Shown piece after piece: positions 17,268 to 28,463 of a stretch of 64,000 nt of DNA. The stretch lies in contig NZ_SWCI01000001.1 of the NCBI RefSeq assembly GCF_005116715.1, forward strand, positions 496,001 through 560,000, written 5' to 3'. Origin of the DNA: Ferrimonas sediminicola (GTDB lineage: Bacteria; Pseudomonadota; Gammaproteobacteria; Enterobacterales; Shewanellaceae). The notes below the pieces were generated by a model. It worked only from the letters and a program-made list of their open reading frames with translations, was not told the DNA's origin and ran no database searches. How positions within the stretch are numbered: the stretch's first letter is position 1; each line of letters begins with the position of its first letter. A program made the position numbers and the translations under genes.

Positions 17268-18221
17268 TTACACCAGGTCCTTGAGTTGAGCCTGCAGCCG
17301 TGCCCAGCTGGACTGGGGCAGCAACAGCAGGAGATCGCAGTTGAGCTTATGTTGCTCCTGTCGGTAGCTGATTTCAATGGCGTACACCTCGCCGCTGAGG
17401 CTGTTGACCTCCTTGGTGTGGCGCCAGATGATCGGCGGGCTCTGACTGAACGCCACATCCAGCTGCTCCGATAGGCTGTTGAGGAAGGCCCCGAACAGCA
17501 GGTTGGCGGCATCCATCAGGATCTCCTCCTGTTGGGCGGCGGTTTCCCCCTTGAGGCCAAACAGCTGGCTGAGATCGGTCTCGTTGATGTCGTGGAACAG
17601 CAACAGCGCCTCGCCGGTGATGCCGGCGCCGATAAAGCCCTGGCTGAGGATCTGGGTGTACTGATCTTGGCGGGCGGCGCCGAGCATCATCTCCAGATCG
17701 CCACTGCTCCAGTGGGAGACCTTGGGCACCGGTAGGTGCACGAAATCATCGATCACCTTGGCCAGCAACGAGGCGGTGCGTCCCATGGCCACGTTGCAGA
17801 TCTCCTGCAGGGCATCTTCCAGGCTGACCGAGACGGAGTCTATCACGGCGGTCGCCAAGCCGGTGTCGAGCTGCAGCCGTGCCAGCGCCGAGGCCAGCTC
17901 CTTGCGAGTCACCGGCTTCTTGATGAAGTCCACTGCCCCCAGTTCTTTGACCCGGGCCAGGGCCTGGGCTTGGATATCGGCGGAAACCACGATAGTCTGA
18001 GGCTTGGAGGTCAGACCAGAGAGGGCGCCGAGCACCTGGTAACCGTCCAGACCCGGCATGTTGAGATCGAGAAACATCAGCTGATAGTTGGATTGTTTCA
18101 GCATCTCCAGGGCCCGTTCGCCGCTCTCGGCGAAGGCGATGTCACTGCAAAGGCCCGACGGCAAAGTTCTGGCCAGTTGTTTACGGGCCAGCGCAGAGTC
18201 GTCGCAAATTAGAACCTTAAT
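17268..18221 (-). CDS. REC-CheC fusion response regulator, probable ATT start
   Basis: Read from an ATT at 18221-18219, the product is 317 residues. The N-terminal receiver domain has acidic pocket Asp7-Asp8 (VLICDDSALARKQL), phospho-acceptor Asp52 (MFLDLNMPG) and a Lys in DFIKKPV. The rest resembles two CheC-type halves (EICNVAMGRTASLLA; DAANLLFGAFLNSL), a CheY-phosphatase fold. AGGGAGG lies 7 bases before the ATT. The first in-frame ATG, GTG or TTG is the TTG at 18164, which would remove the acidic pocket, and no upstream in-frame ATG is seen. It precedes the diguanylate cyclase. Confidence 0.8.
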   Translation of the reverse strand: MKVLICDDSALARKQLARTLPSGLCSDIAFAESGERALEMLKQSNYQLMFLDLNMPGLDGYQVLGALSGLTSKPQTIVVSADIQAQALARVKELGAVDFIKKPVTRKELASALARLQLDTGLATAVIDSVSVSLEDALQEICNVAMGRTASLLAKVIDDFVHLPVPKVSHWSSGDLEMMLGAARQDQYTQILSQGFIGAGITGEALLLFHDINETDLSQLFGLKGETAAQQEEILMDAANLLFGAFLNSLSEQLDVAFSQSPPIIWRHTKEVNSLSGEVYAIEISYRQEQHKLNCDLLLLLPQSSWARLQAQLKDLV

Positions 18222-18350
18222 GGTGGTGCCTCCCTGCCCGGGGTCTGAATGACCTTGTTCAGTGGTGGTGGTAAAAGAGCATTCTATTGAATTAATTTAT
18301 AAATGTCATGATCTTGGCGGTGATGAATTTCTGACGACAAAGGAGTGGCC

Positions 18351-19139
18351 ATGTCGGAAAAAGTAATTTTGAGTGTCGATGACGGTATTGCGTTGGTGGA
18401 GTTGAATCGTCCTGAAAAATGCAATGCCCTCGATTATGAACTGTTTAAAGCATTGGTGGATGTACAAAAACGCATCGCCGACATGAGGGAGGTTCGTGCG
18501 GTGGTGTTGACCGGGCGGGGCAAGGATTTCTGCTCCGGCATAGACATTAAGTCCATGTTTCGTTCTCCGTCAATCGCGATGAGGTTGCTGTTCAAGGTTC
18601 TGCCCTGGAGCGCCAACCGGGCGCAGCGGGTCAGTACCGGCTGGCGGGATCTGCCTGTGCCGGTGATCGCCGCCATTCAGGGGCGCTGCTGGGGGGGGGG
18701 GATGCAGATCGCCCTCGGGGCAGATTTCCGCATTGCCAACCGGGATGCCAGCCTGGCAGTGATGGAGGGGCGCTGGGGGCTGATCCCCGACATGGGCGGT
18801 ACCCTGGCGCTCAGGGAGCAGCTGCCTCAGGACCAGGCCCTGCTGCTTTCCATGATGGCCGAGCCGGTGACTGCCGAGGAGGCGCGGAGTCTGAATCTGG
18901 TCACCGAACTGGCGGAGGACGCCAGGGAGCGCAGCCTGCAGCTGGCTCGGGCCCTGTGTGAACGGTCGCCCAACGCGTTGGCGGAGGTCAAGCGGCTGTA
19001 TAAACGTCGAGGCTTTGGCTCCAACGGTGCCGTGCTGTTTGGGGAAACCTGGGGGCAAATAAGGGCGATGCTGTCGAAAAACCAGAGAATTGCCGTGGCC
19101 AGACAGCAGGGGAAGGAGCGGAACTATTTACCCAGATAG
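18351..19139 (+). CDS. Crotonase-family protein, dienoyl-CoA isomerase-like
   Basis: This 262-residue crotonase-superfamily protein has oxyanion-hole segments at DFCSGIDI (59-66) and QGRCWGGGM (110-118). The first hydratase glutamate is replaced by Gln119. Glu139 and Asp147 (MEGRWGLIPDMGG) have the spacing of the active-site pair of delta3,5-delta2,4-dienoyl-CoA isomerases, so isomerase activity is more likely than simple hydratase. GGAG lies 5 bases before the ATG; an in-frame GTG two codons earlier is rejected. It is convergent with rpoD. Confidence 0.85.
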   Translation: MSEKVILSVDDGIALVELNRPEKCNALDYELFKALVDVQKRIADMREVRAVVLTGRGKDFCSGIDIKSMFRSPSIAMRLLFKVLPWSANRAQRVSTGWRDLPVPVIAAIQGRCWGGGMQIALGADFRIANRDASLAVMEGRWGLIPDMGGTLALREQLPQDQALLLSMMAEPVTAEEARSLNLVTELAEDARERSLQLARALCERSPNALAEVKRLYKRRGFGSNGAVLFGETWGQIRAMLSKNQRIAVARQQGKERNYLPR

Positions 19140-19211
19140 GGCGGTTGCAGTTTTTCCGATCAGAGCGAAGGGGCCGACGCCGAAATAGCGGCGTTGTGCC
19201 GGCCAGAAATA

Positions 19212-19242
19212 AAAAAACGCCCCGCTTTGGCGGGGCGTTTTT
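19212..19242. terminator. Bidirectional terminator between crotonase and rpoD
   Basis: ACGCCCCGC and GCGGGGCGT pair across a TTTG loop with A-run and T-run on opposite sides. It serves the crotonase gene and, on the other strand, the rpoD end of the macromolecular synthesis operon. Confidence 0.95.
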
Positions 19243-19250
19243 CTATTGGA

Positions 19251-21086
<1,836 letters not shown>

Positions 21087-21165
21087 AGATATCATCCACT
21101 TACTAATGCGAACAGAGTGTTTGAGCGACAGCCGCGCAAATAGCCAATTATAGCGTTTCGGCGGT

Positions 21166-22929
21166 TCAATCGCTAGCCTTTGCCGGGGCCTTAAGCCCCT
21201 GTAATAACAGATTCATCTCTTGCAGTTGACGCAGCTCCTCGGTGGATATTGACCCATCACGCGCTTTACGTTGCAGTTGCTCTGACATCTGTTCAAAAAA
21301 ACGTTGGTTTAACCATAACAAACAGTCGGTAAACTCCTGGCGGAAGGCGGACTCGTCGGCGATTTCCAGCTTCCAGTTCAGCAGTTTACTCAGGGTGCCG
21401 TGCTCGGGCCGGCCCCGGAACCGCTCCATCAGCTGACCCGTGGTCAGCGCCTCAGGCCGGCAGATCTCCAGCATCTCCCGCAGCAGCGGCAGCCCCGCCA
21501 TCTCCAGGTATTGCAACTCCTCCTGCACTGGCAGCTGGTGGCCCAGCTCGGGTTGTTGCTGCAGCAGGGCAATGGCCCGCCGCACTGGCGTGCCGCGCCC
21601 TTGGACCCCGGCAGGTTGACCTGCCTTGGGGGTGCTGCGCTGACGCAGGGAGTCGGCCCCCCACCCCAGCTCGGTTCTAAGCCGGGCGAACAGGCTCTCC
21701 TTGAGCAGGCCGTCGGGCACCCGGTTGAGCAGCGGCTCCATCAGGGTGGCCAGATGGGCCTTGCCCTCCTGGCTGGAGAGGTCGGCGTCGGCCAGCAGGG
21801 TGTCAAACAAGTAGTCGGAGAGGGGCATCGCCTTCTCCACCAGAGCTTCGAACGCATCCTTACCCTGTTTTCGTACCAAGCTGTCCGGGTCCTCCCCATC
21901 GGGAAGGAACATAAATTTCAGTTGGATGCCGTCCCGCAGATGGGGCAGGGCGGTCTCCATGGCGCGCCAAGCCGCTTCCCGGCCGGCGTTGTCGCCGTCG
22001 TAGCAGCAGATCACCTGCTTGCTGGTTCGCACCAGCAGCTGCATCTGGTCCGCCGTGGTAGAGGTTCCCAGAGAGGCCACCGCATAGGGCACCCCGTGCT
22101 GGGCCAGGGCCACCACGTCCATATAACCTTCGACCACCAGGATTCTGGCAGGGTTCCTGTCGTGCTGCTTCAGTTCGTACAGGCCATAGAGCTCCCCACC
22201 CTTGTGGAATATGGGGGTTTCCGGGGAGTTCAGGTATTTTGGGGTACCCTCGCCCAAGACCCGGCCGCCGAAGGCCACCACCCGGCCACGCCGATCGCGG
22301 ATGGGAAACATCAGCCGATCGCGGAAACGGTCGTAGCTGCGCCCGCCTCCCTCTTTGGCGATCAACATGCCGCACTCGGTGAGGACCTTGAGGCCGTCGG
22401 GGTTGTGCTTGTGCTGTGATTGCAGGTTGTCCCAGCCGTCCGGGGCAAAGCCGATGCCGAAACGTTTGACCGTGTCGCCATCCAATCCCCGGTTACGAAT
22501 GTAGTCGATCACCTTTGGGCGCTGGGGGTGTTTGCGCAGCTGCAGCTGGAAGTAGCGTGCGGCCCAGTCCATCAGCTCATAGTGGCTGGTCAGCTTGGGC
22601 GCCTGTGGCTGGTGGGTGCCGTGACCCTGCTCGCGCGGCACCTCCATGCCGAGCATGGACGCCAGCTCCTCGATGGCATCGAGAAACTCCAGTCGATCGT
22701 ACTCCATCACAAAGTCCAGGGCATTGCCGTGGGCGCCACAGCCGAAACAGTGGTAGAACTGCTTATCCTGACTGACCGTGAAGGAGGGGGATTTTTCGTT
22801 GTGGAATGGACAACAGGCGCTGTGATTCTTGCCTGATTTCTTAAGTTTTACGCGTGCGTCGATCAGATCGACAATGTCGACTCGGGCCAGCAGCTGGTCA
22901 ATGAAATCTCTGGGGATACGCCCTGCCAC
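21166..22929 (-). CDS. dnaG: DNA primase DnaG
   Basis: DnaG makes RNA primers at the replication fork. The 587-residue product has an N-terminal CHC2 zinc-binding domain ([11 protein letters not shown] to [10 protein letters not shown]), the TOPRIM catalytic core ([23 protein letters not shown]) and a C-terminal helicase-binding region that pairs with DnaB. The start is GTG, giving the conserved [24 protein letters not shown] with no strong ribosome-binding site. That is consistent with the deliberately low dnaG expression known for this operon. Confidence 0.97.
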   Translation of the reverse strand: MAGRIPRDFIDQLLARVDIVDLIDARVKLKKSGKNHSACCPFHNEKSPSFTVSQDKQFYHCFGCGAHGNALDFVMEYDRLEFLDAIEELASMLGMEVPREQGHGTHQPQAPKLTSHYELMDWAARYFQLQLRKHPQRPKVIDYIRNRGLDGDTVKRFGIGFAPDGWDNLQSQHKHNPDGLKVLTECGMLIAKEGGGRSYDRFRDRLMFPIRDRRGRVVAFGGRVLGEGTPKYLNSPETPIFHKGGELYGLYELKQHDRNPARILVVEGYMDVVALAQHGVPYAVASLGTSTTADQMQLLVRTSKQVICCYDGDNAGREAAWRAMETALPHLRDGIQLKFMFLPDGEDPDSLVRKQGKDAFEALVEKAMPLSDYLFDTLLADADLSSQEGKAHLATLMEPLLNRVPDGLLKESLFARLRTELGWGADSLRQRSTPKAGQPAGVQGRGTPVRRAIALLQQQPELGHQLPVQEELQYLEMAGLPLLREMLEICRPEALTTGQLMERFRGRPEHGTLSKLLNWKLEIADESAFRQEFTDCLLWLNQRFFEQMSEQLQRKARDGSISTEELRQLQEMNLLLQGLKAPAKASD

Positions 22930-22967
22930 TTACTTATGAGTCTCCGTGGTGCTATCGATTAGAGACG

Positions 22968-22994
22968 AACAAGCCGTGCAGGGCACGGCTTGTT
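22968..22994 (-). terminator. Hairpin between yqeY and dnaG (possible attenuator)
   Basis: AACAAGCCGTG and CACGGCTTGTT form a perfect 11-bp stem with a five-base loop. In the direction of transcription it is followed only by a weak T-rich tract (CGTCTCT). In E. coli a terminator between rpsU and dnaG lowers primase relative to S21; this hairpin is placed to do the same after yqeY. Confidence 0.6.
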
Positions 22995-23014
22995 TCACGC
23001 TAAGGCAAGATGGC

Positions 23015-23458
23015 TTAGCTCAGGCGGGCCTTGATCAGGCCGCTGACCGCGCCCATATCGGCACGTCCCTGAACTTGAGGCTTGAGCAGCCCCATCACCT
23101 TACCCATATCCTGCATTGAGCTGGCACCGGAATCGGCCAGTGCCTTGTCTACCAGAGCGCCCAGCTCCTCCTCGGTCAGTGGCTGAGGCAGAAACTCCTG
23201 CAGCACAACAACTTCGGCGGCCTCCACATCGGCCAGATCCTGACGGCCAGCGGCCTCGAATTGACTGATGGAGTCACGGCGCTGCTTGACCATCTTGGTC
23301 AGGACGGCGATCACCTCATCGTCGGTCAGGGTCTTCTGACCGTCTACCTCTTGCTGCTTGATCGCAGCCAGAGCCAGGCGGATGGTGCCCAGGCGCGCCT
23401 TGTCTTTGGCGCGCATGGCAGTCTTCTGTTCGTCTTTCAGACGCTCAACTACGGACAT
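23015..23458 (-). CDS. yqeY: GatB/YqeY-domain protein
   Basis: This 147-residue YqeY-family protein has the conserved start MSVVERLKDEQKTAMRAKDKARLGTIR and the helical C-terminal domain related to the tail of GatB. Its cellular role is not settled; homology to the tRNA-binding tail of GatB suggests tRNA or translation. It lies between rpsU and dnaG, common in Alteromonadales and absent from the E. coli operon. The ATG at 23458 is preferred to a TTG two codons earlier. Confidence 0.92.
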   Translation of the reverse strand: MSVVERLKDEQKTAMRAKDKARLGTIRLALAAIKQQEVDGQKTLTDDEVIAVLTKMVKQRRDSISQFEAAGRQDLADVEAAEVVVLQEFLPQPLTEEELGALVDKALADSGASSMQDMGKVMGLLKPQVQGRADMGAVSGLIKARLS

Positions 23459-23470
23459 CGTCAACTCGGC

Positions 23471-23698
<228 letters not shown>

Positions 23699-23758
23699 TC
23701 AATAAATTGGGTTTGAGCTGGTCATCTTTTGACCGGCGTAAGTTCAAAATGGTGCGAA

Positions 23759-23788
23759 ATTCTACTCTGAACCGCACTGACTTGTAAA
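23759..23788 (-). promoter_or_regulatory. Predicted rpsU operon promoter
   Basis: On the minus strand TTTACA (23788-23783) and TAGAAT (23764-23759) are separated by 18 bases. Each hexamer matches the sigma-70 consensus at five of six positions. The rpsU start is about 73 bases downstream. The rest of the 300-base gap to tsaD holds no gene. The tsaD side has only weak promoter candidates. Confidence 0.75.
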
Positions 23789-23986
23789 GGGTCGTTCACT
23801 GCTATTGATGAACATAGGCGACAACCATAACCAATCCCCCTCTCAACCCTTTGGGGTGAAAGGAGAATTTCTGCTGTCCCCGGTGAGCTTCCCCAGGGTT
23901 AAGGGCGGTTGTGCCGGCTGGGATTGGTATCCTGGCCAAGGCGCAGGTAGAATTGCCGCCTTCAACTATTGATATGAGAGTCTAGC

Positions 23987-25009
23987 ATGCGACTGTTGGG
24001 AATCGAAACCTCCTGTGATGAAACCGGAATCGCCATCTATGACGATGAGCGGGGGCTGCTGTCACATGCCCTCTACAGTCAGGTGAAGCTGCATGCGGAT
24101 TACGGCGGCGTCGTTCCCGAGCTGGCCTCTCGGGATCACGTGCGCAAGATTGTGCCCCTGGTTCGCGAGGCGGTCGCCAACGCCGGCCTCAGGCCCGAGG
24201 AGCTGGACGGCATCGCCTACACCGCCGGCCCCGGTCTGGTGGGCGCCCTGCTGGTGGGCGCCTGTGTCGGTCGCAGCCTGGCCTTTGCCTGGAACATCCC
24301 GGCGGTGGCGGTTCACCATATGGAGGGCCACTTGCTGGCACCGATGCTGGAGGACACTCCGCCGCCGTTTCCCTTCGTCGCCCTGCTGGTGTCCGGTGGC
24401 CACACCATGCTGGTCAGGGTCGATGGCATCGGCCAGTATCAGGCGCTGGGGGAGTCCATCGACGATGCTGCCGGTGAGGCGTTCGACAAGACCGCCAAGC
24501 TGATGGGACTGGATTACCCCGGCGGCCCGCTGCTGGCCAAGCTGGCCGAAAAGGGCTTCGCCGGTCGCTTTACCTTCCCGCGGCCAATGTGCGACCGGCC
24601 AGGGCTGGATTTCAGTTTCTCCGGCCTCAAGACCTTTGCCGCCAACACCATCGCCGCCGAAGGGGATGATGACCAGACCCGGGCCGACATCGCCCGCGCC
24701 TTCGAGGATGCGGTGGTGGATACCCTGGCGATCAAGTGCCGTCGGGCCCTGAAACAGACCGGGTTGAACCGGCTGGTGATCGCCGGGGGCGTCAGTGCCA
24801 ACCGTCATCTGCGTGCTCAACTGGCGGCGATGATGGCCAATCTGGGGGGGGAGGTGTACTACCCGCGTAACGAGTTCTGTACTGACAACGGCGCCATGAT
24901 CGCCTATGCCGGTCTGCAGCGCCTGAAGGCGGGGGAGACCCAGCCGCTGACGGTGAAGTGTCAGCCGCGCTGGCCGCTGGACAGCCTCAAGGCGCCGGGG
25001 GCTGCTTAG
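23987..25009 (+). CDS. tsaD: tRNA N6-threonylcarbamoyladenosine transferase TsaD
   Basis: TsaD transfers threonylcarbamoyl from TC-AMP to A37 of ANN-decoding tRNAs, with TsaB, TsaE and TsaC/TsaC2. The 340-residue product begins [19 protein letters not shown] and has the iron/metal motif His111-MEG-His115. The ASKHA nucleotide motifs are [19 protein letters not shown] and [17 protein letters not shown] lies just upstream of the ATG. It is divergent from rpsU as in E. coli. Its last 23 bases overlap convergent plsY. Confidence 0.97.
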   Translation: MRLLGIETSCDETGIAIYDDERGLLSHALYSQVKLHADYGGVVPELASRDHVRKIVPLVREAVANAGLRPEELDGIAYTAGPGLVGALLVGACVGRSLAFAWNIPAVAVHHMEGHLLAPMLEDTPPPFPFVALLVSGGHTMLVRVDGIGQYQALGESIDDAAGEAFDKTAKLMGLDYPGGPLLAKLAEKGFAGRFTFPRPMCDRPGLDFSFSGLKTFAANTIAAEGDDDQTRADIARAFEDAVVDTLAIKCRRALKQTGLNRLVIAGGVSANRHLRAQLAAMMANLGGEVYYPRNEFCTDNGAMIAYAGLQRLKAGETQPLTVKCQPRWPLDSLKAPGAA

Positions 25010-25598
25010 CCTTGGGCTTGAGCCGTTCGGAGATCTTGGGCTCTTTGCCCTGCCACAGACGCACCAGGTTGGGCTGGTGGCGCCAGATGATCAGCAGGCA
25101 CAGCAGCACCACCGACAGAGTGTATTGGGGCTTGATCAGGTAGGTGTAGACAGGAGCCAGCATCGAGGTGATCACCGCCCCCAGAGAGGCGTACTGGGTG
25201 ATCCAGACGGTCACCAGCCAGGTGGCGATGATCAGCAGTCCCATCCAGTCGCTGATCGGAGCCAGGGCCCCCAGGGCGGTCGCCACCCCTTTGCCGCCGC
25301 GAAAGCCGAAAAATACCGGGTAGATGTGACCCAGGCAGGCGGCAATGCCGATAAAGGCCAGGGAGAGGGGATCGATCCCCAGGTGGTAGCTGGTCCACAC
25401 CGGGATGGTGCCTTTGAGGACGTCGAACAGCAGCACCATCACCGCCGCTCCCTTGCCCCCCAGCCTGAGCACATTGGTGGCGCCGGGGTTGTTGGAGCCG
25501 CTGGTTCTGGGATCGGGTAACCCTTTGAGCTTGCACACCAGCACCGCACTGGATACGGAACCCAGCAGGTAGGCAAACAGGATCATCAGCAGGGTCAT
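24987..25598 (-). CDS. plsY: Acyl-phosphate glycerol-3-phosphate acyltransferase PlsY
   Basis: PlsY transfers acyl from acyl-phosphate to glycerol 3-phosphate, the first acylation of phospholipid synthesis. The 203-residue protein is a multi-pass membrane enzyme with the family motifs [12 protein letters not shown] (about 34-45) and [12 protein letters not shown] (about 98-109). The C-terminus is basic ([14 protein letters not shown]). It lies between tsaD and folB, as in E. coli. The 3' ends of plsY and tsaD overlap by 23 bases. Confidence 0.95.
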   Translation of the reverse strand: MTLLMILFAYLLGSVSSAVLVCKLKGLPDPRTSGSNNPGATNVLRLGGKGAAVMVLLFDVLKGTIPVWTSYHLGIDPLSLAFIGIAACLGHIYPVFFGFRGGKGVATALGALAPISDWMGLLIIATWLVTVWITQYASLGAVITSMLAPVYTYLIKPQYTLSVVLLCLLIIWRHQPNLVRLWQGKEPKISERLKPKAKQPPAP

Positions 25599-25744
25599 GG
25601 AAACGGCGAGTCCTTTTCAGCGTTAACGGCCGCCCGTGGCGGAGGTCGAGGTTTGCCGCAGCAGGGTAAAAGGCTTTATGATTCCGCCACACCCGCACAT
25701 GGACAGGATGTTAGGGTAACTAACCTTTGATTGGAGTACCAGAG

Positions 25745-26113
25745 TTGCAAGCAGATACGGTTTTCGTCGACCAGCTGAAGTGTGAAGCGGTCATCGGGGT
25801 ATTCGACTGGGAAAAGCAGATCACCCAGCCCCTCTTCCTCGATCTTGAGATGAGCTGGGACCACCGTCCGGCGGCGGCGTCCGACGATTATCGCCACGCC
25901 CTGTGCTATGACACCGTCTCCACGGCGGTGACAGAACTGGTTGAGGGGCGCCCTCACGAGTTGGTGGAGACCGTGGCAGAAAGGGTGGCCGAGCTGATCC
26001 GCAGCCGCTTCGGCGTCCACTGGGTCAGGGTGACGGTCAACAAGCCGGGGGCGGTGAAGAACGCCGCCAACCTCGGGGTGCGCATCGAGCGGGGCAGCAG
26101 GACCCACCCGTGA
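25745..26113 (+). CDS. folB: Dihydroneopterin aldolase FolB
   Basis: FolB cleaves 7,8-dihydroneopterin to 6-hydroxymethyl-dihydropterin in folate synthesis and can epimerise it. The 122-residue tunnelling-fold protein has VFVDQLKCEAVIGVFDWE at its start, catalytic Lys in VNKPGAVKNAANLGV, and Glu in the ETVAERVA helix region. The chosen start is TTG at 25745 with GGAG 8 bases upstream; no ATG is available. Another TTG at 25727 is possible. Its stop overlaps the folK start as GTGA. Confidence 0.92.
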   Translation: MQADTVFVDQLKCEAVIGVFDWEKQITQPLFLDLEMSWDHRPAAASDDYRHALCYDTVSTAVTELVEGRPHELVETVAERVAELIRSRFGVHWVRVTVNKPGAVKNAANLGVRIERGSRTHP

Positions 26114-26616
26114 CCCGAATCTACATCAGTGTCGGCAGCAACATCTGTCCCAGAGAGAACATCCCGCCCGCTCTGGATGACCTGTATCGTCGCTTTGGTC
26201 CCCTGACCCTGTCCCGGGTGTTTGAGAGCGAAGCGGTGGGGTTTGACGGGGATAACTTCCTGAACTTTGTGGTGGCCTGCGACTCCCAGCTGTCTGTGGC
26301 CGAGACCGCGGCGGCATTGCGGCGGATCGAGCTGGATCATGGCCGGCCGCCGGACGCCCAGAAGTTTTCCAGTCGCACCGTGGATCTGGATCTGCTGCTC
26401 TACGGCGATGCCCAGTGCCGGGAGCCTGTGGTGTTGCCCAGGGGGGAGATCCGCGACAACGCCTTTGTGCTCTGGCCCCTGGCGGAGCTGGCCCCCGAAC
26501 TGATCCTCCCCGGGGGCGACCTCCCCCTGTCCCGCCTGTGGCAGGAGTTCGATAAGACTCAACAGAAACTGTGGCCAGTGGCGTTTCACTGGTCCCCCTC
26601 CGGAGACATGCAGTAA
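26110..26616 (+). CDS. folK: 6-hydroxymethyl-dihydropterin pyrophosphokinase FolK
   Basis: FolK transfers pyrophosphate from ATP to 6-hydroxymethyl-dihydropterin, the step after FolB, so the two adjacent genes encode consecutive enzymes. The 168-residue product starts at GTG within the folB stop. It has the HPPK signatures YISVGSNICPRENI and SSRTVDLDLLLYGD, with the metal-binding aspartates in the latter. Some chromosomes carry a second folK near panC, so this may be one of two copies. uppP follows directly after its stop. Confidence 0.92.
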   Translation: MTRIYISVGSNICPRENIPPALDDLYRRFGPLTLSRVFESEAVGFDGDNFLNFVVACDSQLSVAETAAALRRIELDHGRPPDAQKFSSRTVDLDLLLYGDAQCREPVVLPRGEIRDNAFVLWPLAELAPELILPGGDLPLSRLWQEFDKTQQKLWPVAFHWSPSGDMQ

Positions 26617-27411
26617 ATGGATCTGATACAAGCCTTCTGGCTCGCCCTGATTCAGGGGATCACCGAATTTCTTCCCATCTCCAGCTCGGCGCATCTGATC
26701 CTGCCCTCCCAGCTTCTCGGCTGGCCGGATCAGGGGCTGGCGTTCGATGCCATCGTCAACCTGGGTACCCTGGCGGCGGTGGTGATCTATTTTCGCCAGG
26801 ATGTGGTGTCCCTGCTCAGCGCTTGGCTGCGATCCCTGACCGGTCGCCACTGCCAGCAGAGCCGACTGGCGTGGCTGATAATCCTCGGCACCATTCCCGT
26901 GGGCCTGACGGGGTTGCTGTTCAATGACCTCATCGGCACTCACCTGCGCAGCACCCTGGTGGTGGCCAGCGCCACCCTGATTTTCGGCCTGCTGTTGTGG
27001 TGGGCGGACGCTAAGCCCAGTGAGAAGCGGGGCATTGAGGATCTGACCTGGCAACTGGTGTTGTTTATCGGCCTCGCCCAGGCCCTGGCGCTGATCCCCG
27101 GTACCTCCCGCTCCGGGGTAACCATCACCGCGGCGCTGCTGGTGGGGCTCAGCCGGGTGGCCGCGGCGCGCTTCTCCTTCCTGCTGGCGATCCCCGTGGG
27201 CGCCTTGGCCGGGGGCTACGAGGCCCTGGGGCTGATCGGCAATCCGGACCCGGTGAACTGGGCCCCCCTGGGCGTCGCCCTGGTGGCCACCTTCGCTTCC
27301 GCCTACCTGTGTATTCACTACTTCCTGAAGATGATCAGTAGCATGGGTATGTTGCCCTTCGTGATCTACCGACTGGCCCTGGCGGCGGTGCTGTTCGCTT
27401 TCTTCCTCTAG
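26617..27411 (+). CDS. uppP: Undecaprenyl-diphosphatase UppP (BacA)
   Basis: UppP recycles undecaprenyl pyrophosphate to the monophosphate carrier for peptidoglycan and other envelope polymers. The 264-residue, multi-pass protein has both catalytic motifs, ITEFLPISSSAHLIL (about 15-29) and PGTSRSGVTI (about 162-171). The ATG abuts the folK stop. The family is also linked to bacitracin tolerance. Confidence 0.96.
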   Translation: MDLIQAFWLALIQGITEFLPISSSAHLILPSQLLGWPDQGLAFDAIVNLGTLAAVVIYFRQDVVSLLSAWLRSLTGRHCQQSRLAWLIILGTIPVGLTGLLFNDLIGTHLRSTLVVASATLIFGLLLWWADAKPSEKRGIEDLTWQLVLFIGLAQALALIPGTSRSGVTITAALLVGLSRVAAARFSFLLAIPVGALAGGYEALGLIGNPDPVNWAPLGVALVATFASAYLCIHYFLKMISSMGMLPFVIYRLALAAVLFAFFL

Positions 27412-27428
27412 GAACCGGGGGCGAAAGG

Positions 27429-27451
27429 GGCGGCCGGGAGGCCGCCTTTTT
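27429..27451 (+). terminator. uppP intrinsic terminator
   Basis: GGCGGCC and GGCCGCC pair across a GGGA loop with a T-run after the stem, ending the folB-folK-uppP transcript. Confidence 0.9.
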
Positions 27452-27467
27452 CATGGTTTGCCTCGCG

Positions 27468-28355
27468 CTAGCCGCCCAGGCAGGGGCAGGCTTGCGGCAG
27501 AATCAGGTCCAGGGCGCCGGGGTGGCACTGGAAGCGGATGGGGACCGCCTCCAGGGGTTCGCCATCCAGATTCATCGGCATGGGATCCTCCGCCTGGTAT
27601 TCGGCCCAGGGCAGCCGCATCCAGATGACAAACTCGTTGTCCGGAGCGGGTGATTCCAGTTCGCTCAACACCTGGGGCAGATCCTGAGGGCCGAAGGCGG
27701 AGAGCCCGACGAAATCCAACAGGCCATCGTCCAGCAGGGCGTTGGGCGCCAGTGGCTGACCTCCTCCGGCCTGACGGCCGTTGCAGACCGCCCCGACCAG
27801 GATCCGGTTCTCCAGCGATCCCTCCGGGGTCAGCAGCCTTCCCTGGTAGGGCTCGAAACTCAGTGCCTGCAGCAGGCCGTTGAGGGTGTAGGCGCCGCCG
27901 CCGAGGAAGTTCTTCAGGGCCTCGGGGGTGGTGGCGGTGACCCGGGCGCCGAAACCGCCGCTGGCCACGTTGAGAAAGAATCGCTCATTGGCGCTGCCCA
28001 CATCCACCGGTCTGGGCCGTCCCTCCCGGGCCAGGGCCAGCGCCTCGTCGGGATCCAGGGGGAGGGCGCAGGCCGCGGCGAAGTCGTTGGCGGTGCCCAG
28101 GGGCAGGATCGCCAGTGGCGGGCGCTGCTCTCTGGGATAGGTCATCAGGGCGGAGACCATCTCGTTGACGCTGCCGTCGCCGCCGCCAACCACCAGCCGG
28201 GTGCAGCCCTCGTTGAGGGCTTCCGACACCAGCCGGGCCATATCCCCCCCCTCCCAGGTGACCCGTACCTCGATGGGCCCCTGGTCTCGTTGGGCGGTTA
28301 CCGCGTTGCGAACCTCGGGCAGATCTGCTTTTTTTCCATTGAGAATCAGGCGCAT
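27468..28355 (-). CDS. yegS: YegS-like lipid kinase
   Basis: This 295-residue diacylglycerol-kinase-family protein has the nucleotide-binding motif VVGGGDGSVNEM (about 62-73), LPLGTANDFA and the lid region LDDGLLDF. YegS homologues phosphorylate lipids such as phosphatidylglycerol in vitro; the physiological substrate is unsettled. The start at 28355 gives the usual MRLILNGKKADLPEVRNAV and has GGAG upstream. A start nine codons earlier is less likely. It lies downstream of the copper receptor on the same strand. Confidence 0.88.
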   Translation of the reverse strand: MRLILNGKKADLPEVRNAVTAQRDQGPIEVRVTWEGGDMARLVSEALNEGCTRLVVGGGDGSVNEMVSALMTYPREQRPPLAILPLGTANDFAAACALPLDPDEALALAREGRPRPVDVGSANERFFLNVASGGFGARVTATTPEALKNFLGGGAYTLNGLLQALSFEPYQGRLLTPEGSLENRILVGAVCNGRQAGGGQPLAPNALLDDGLLDFVGLSAFGPQDLPQVLSELESPAPDNEFVIWMRLPWAEYQAEDPMPMNLDGEPLEAVPIRFQCHPGALDLILPQACPCLGG

Positions 28356-28463
28356 CTCTCTCTCCAAAACTCGGGCGGCCATTTCAGTTTAGACCGCCAC
28401 CGCGCCGGTTAGTAGCCTCCGGGGTCAATCGCGGTGACGGTGAGTGCTCACCGACCTGGGGGC

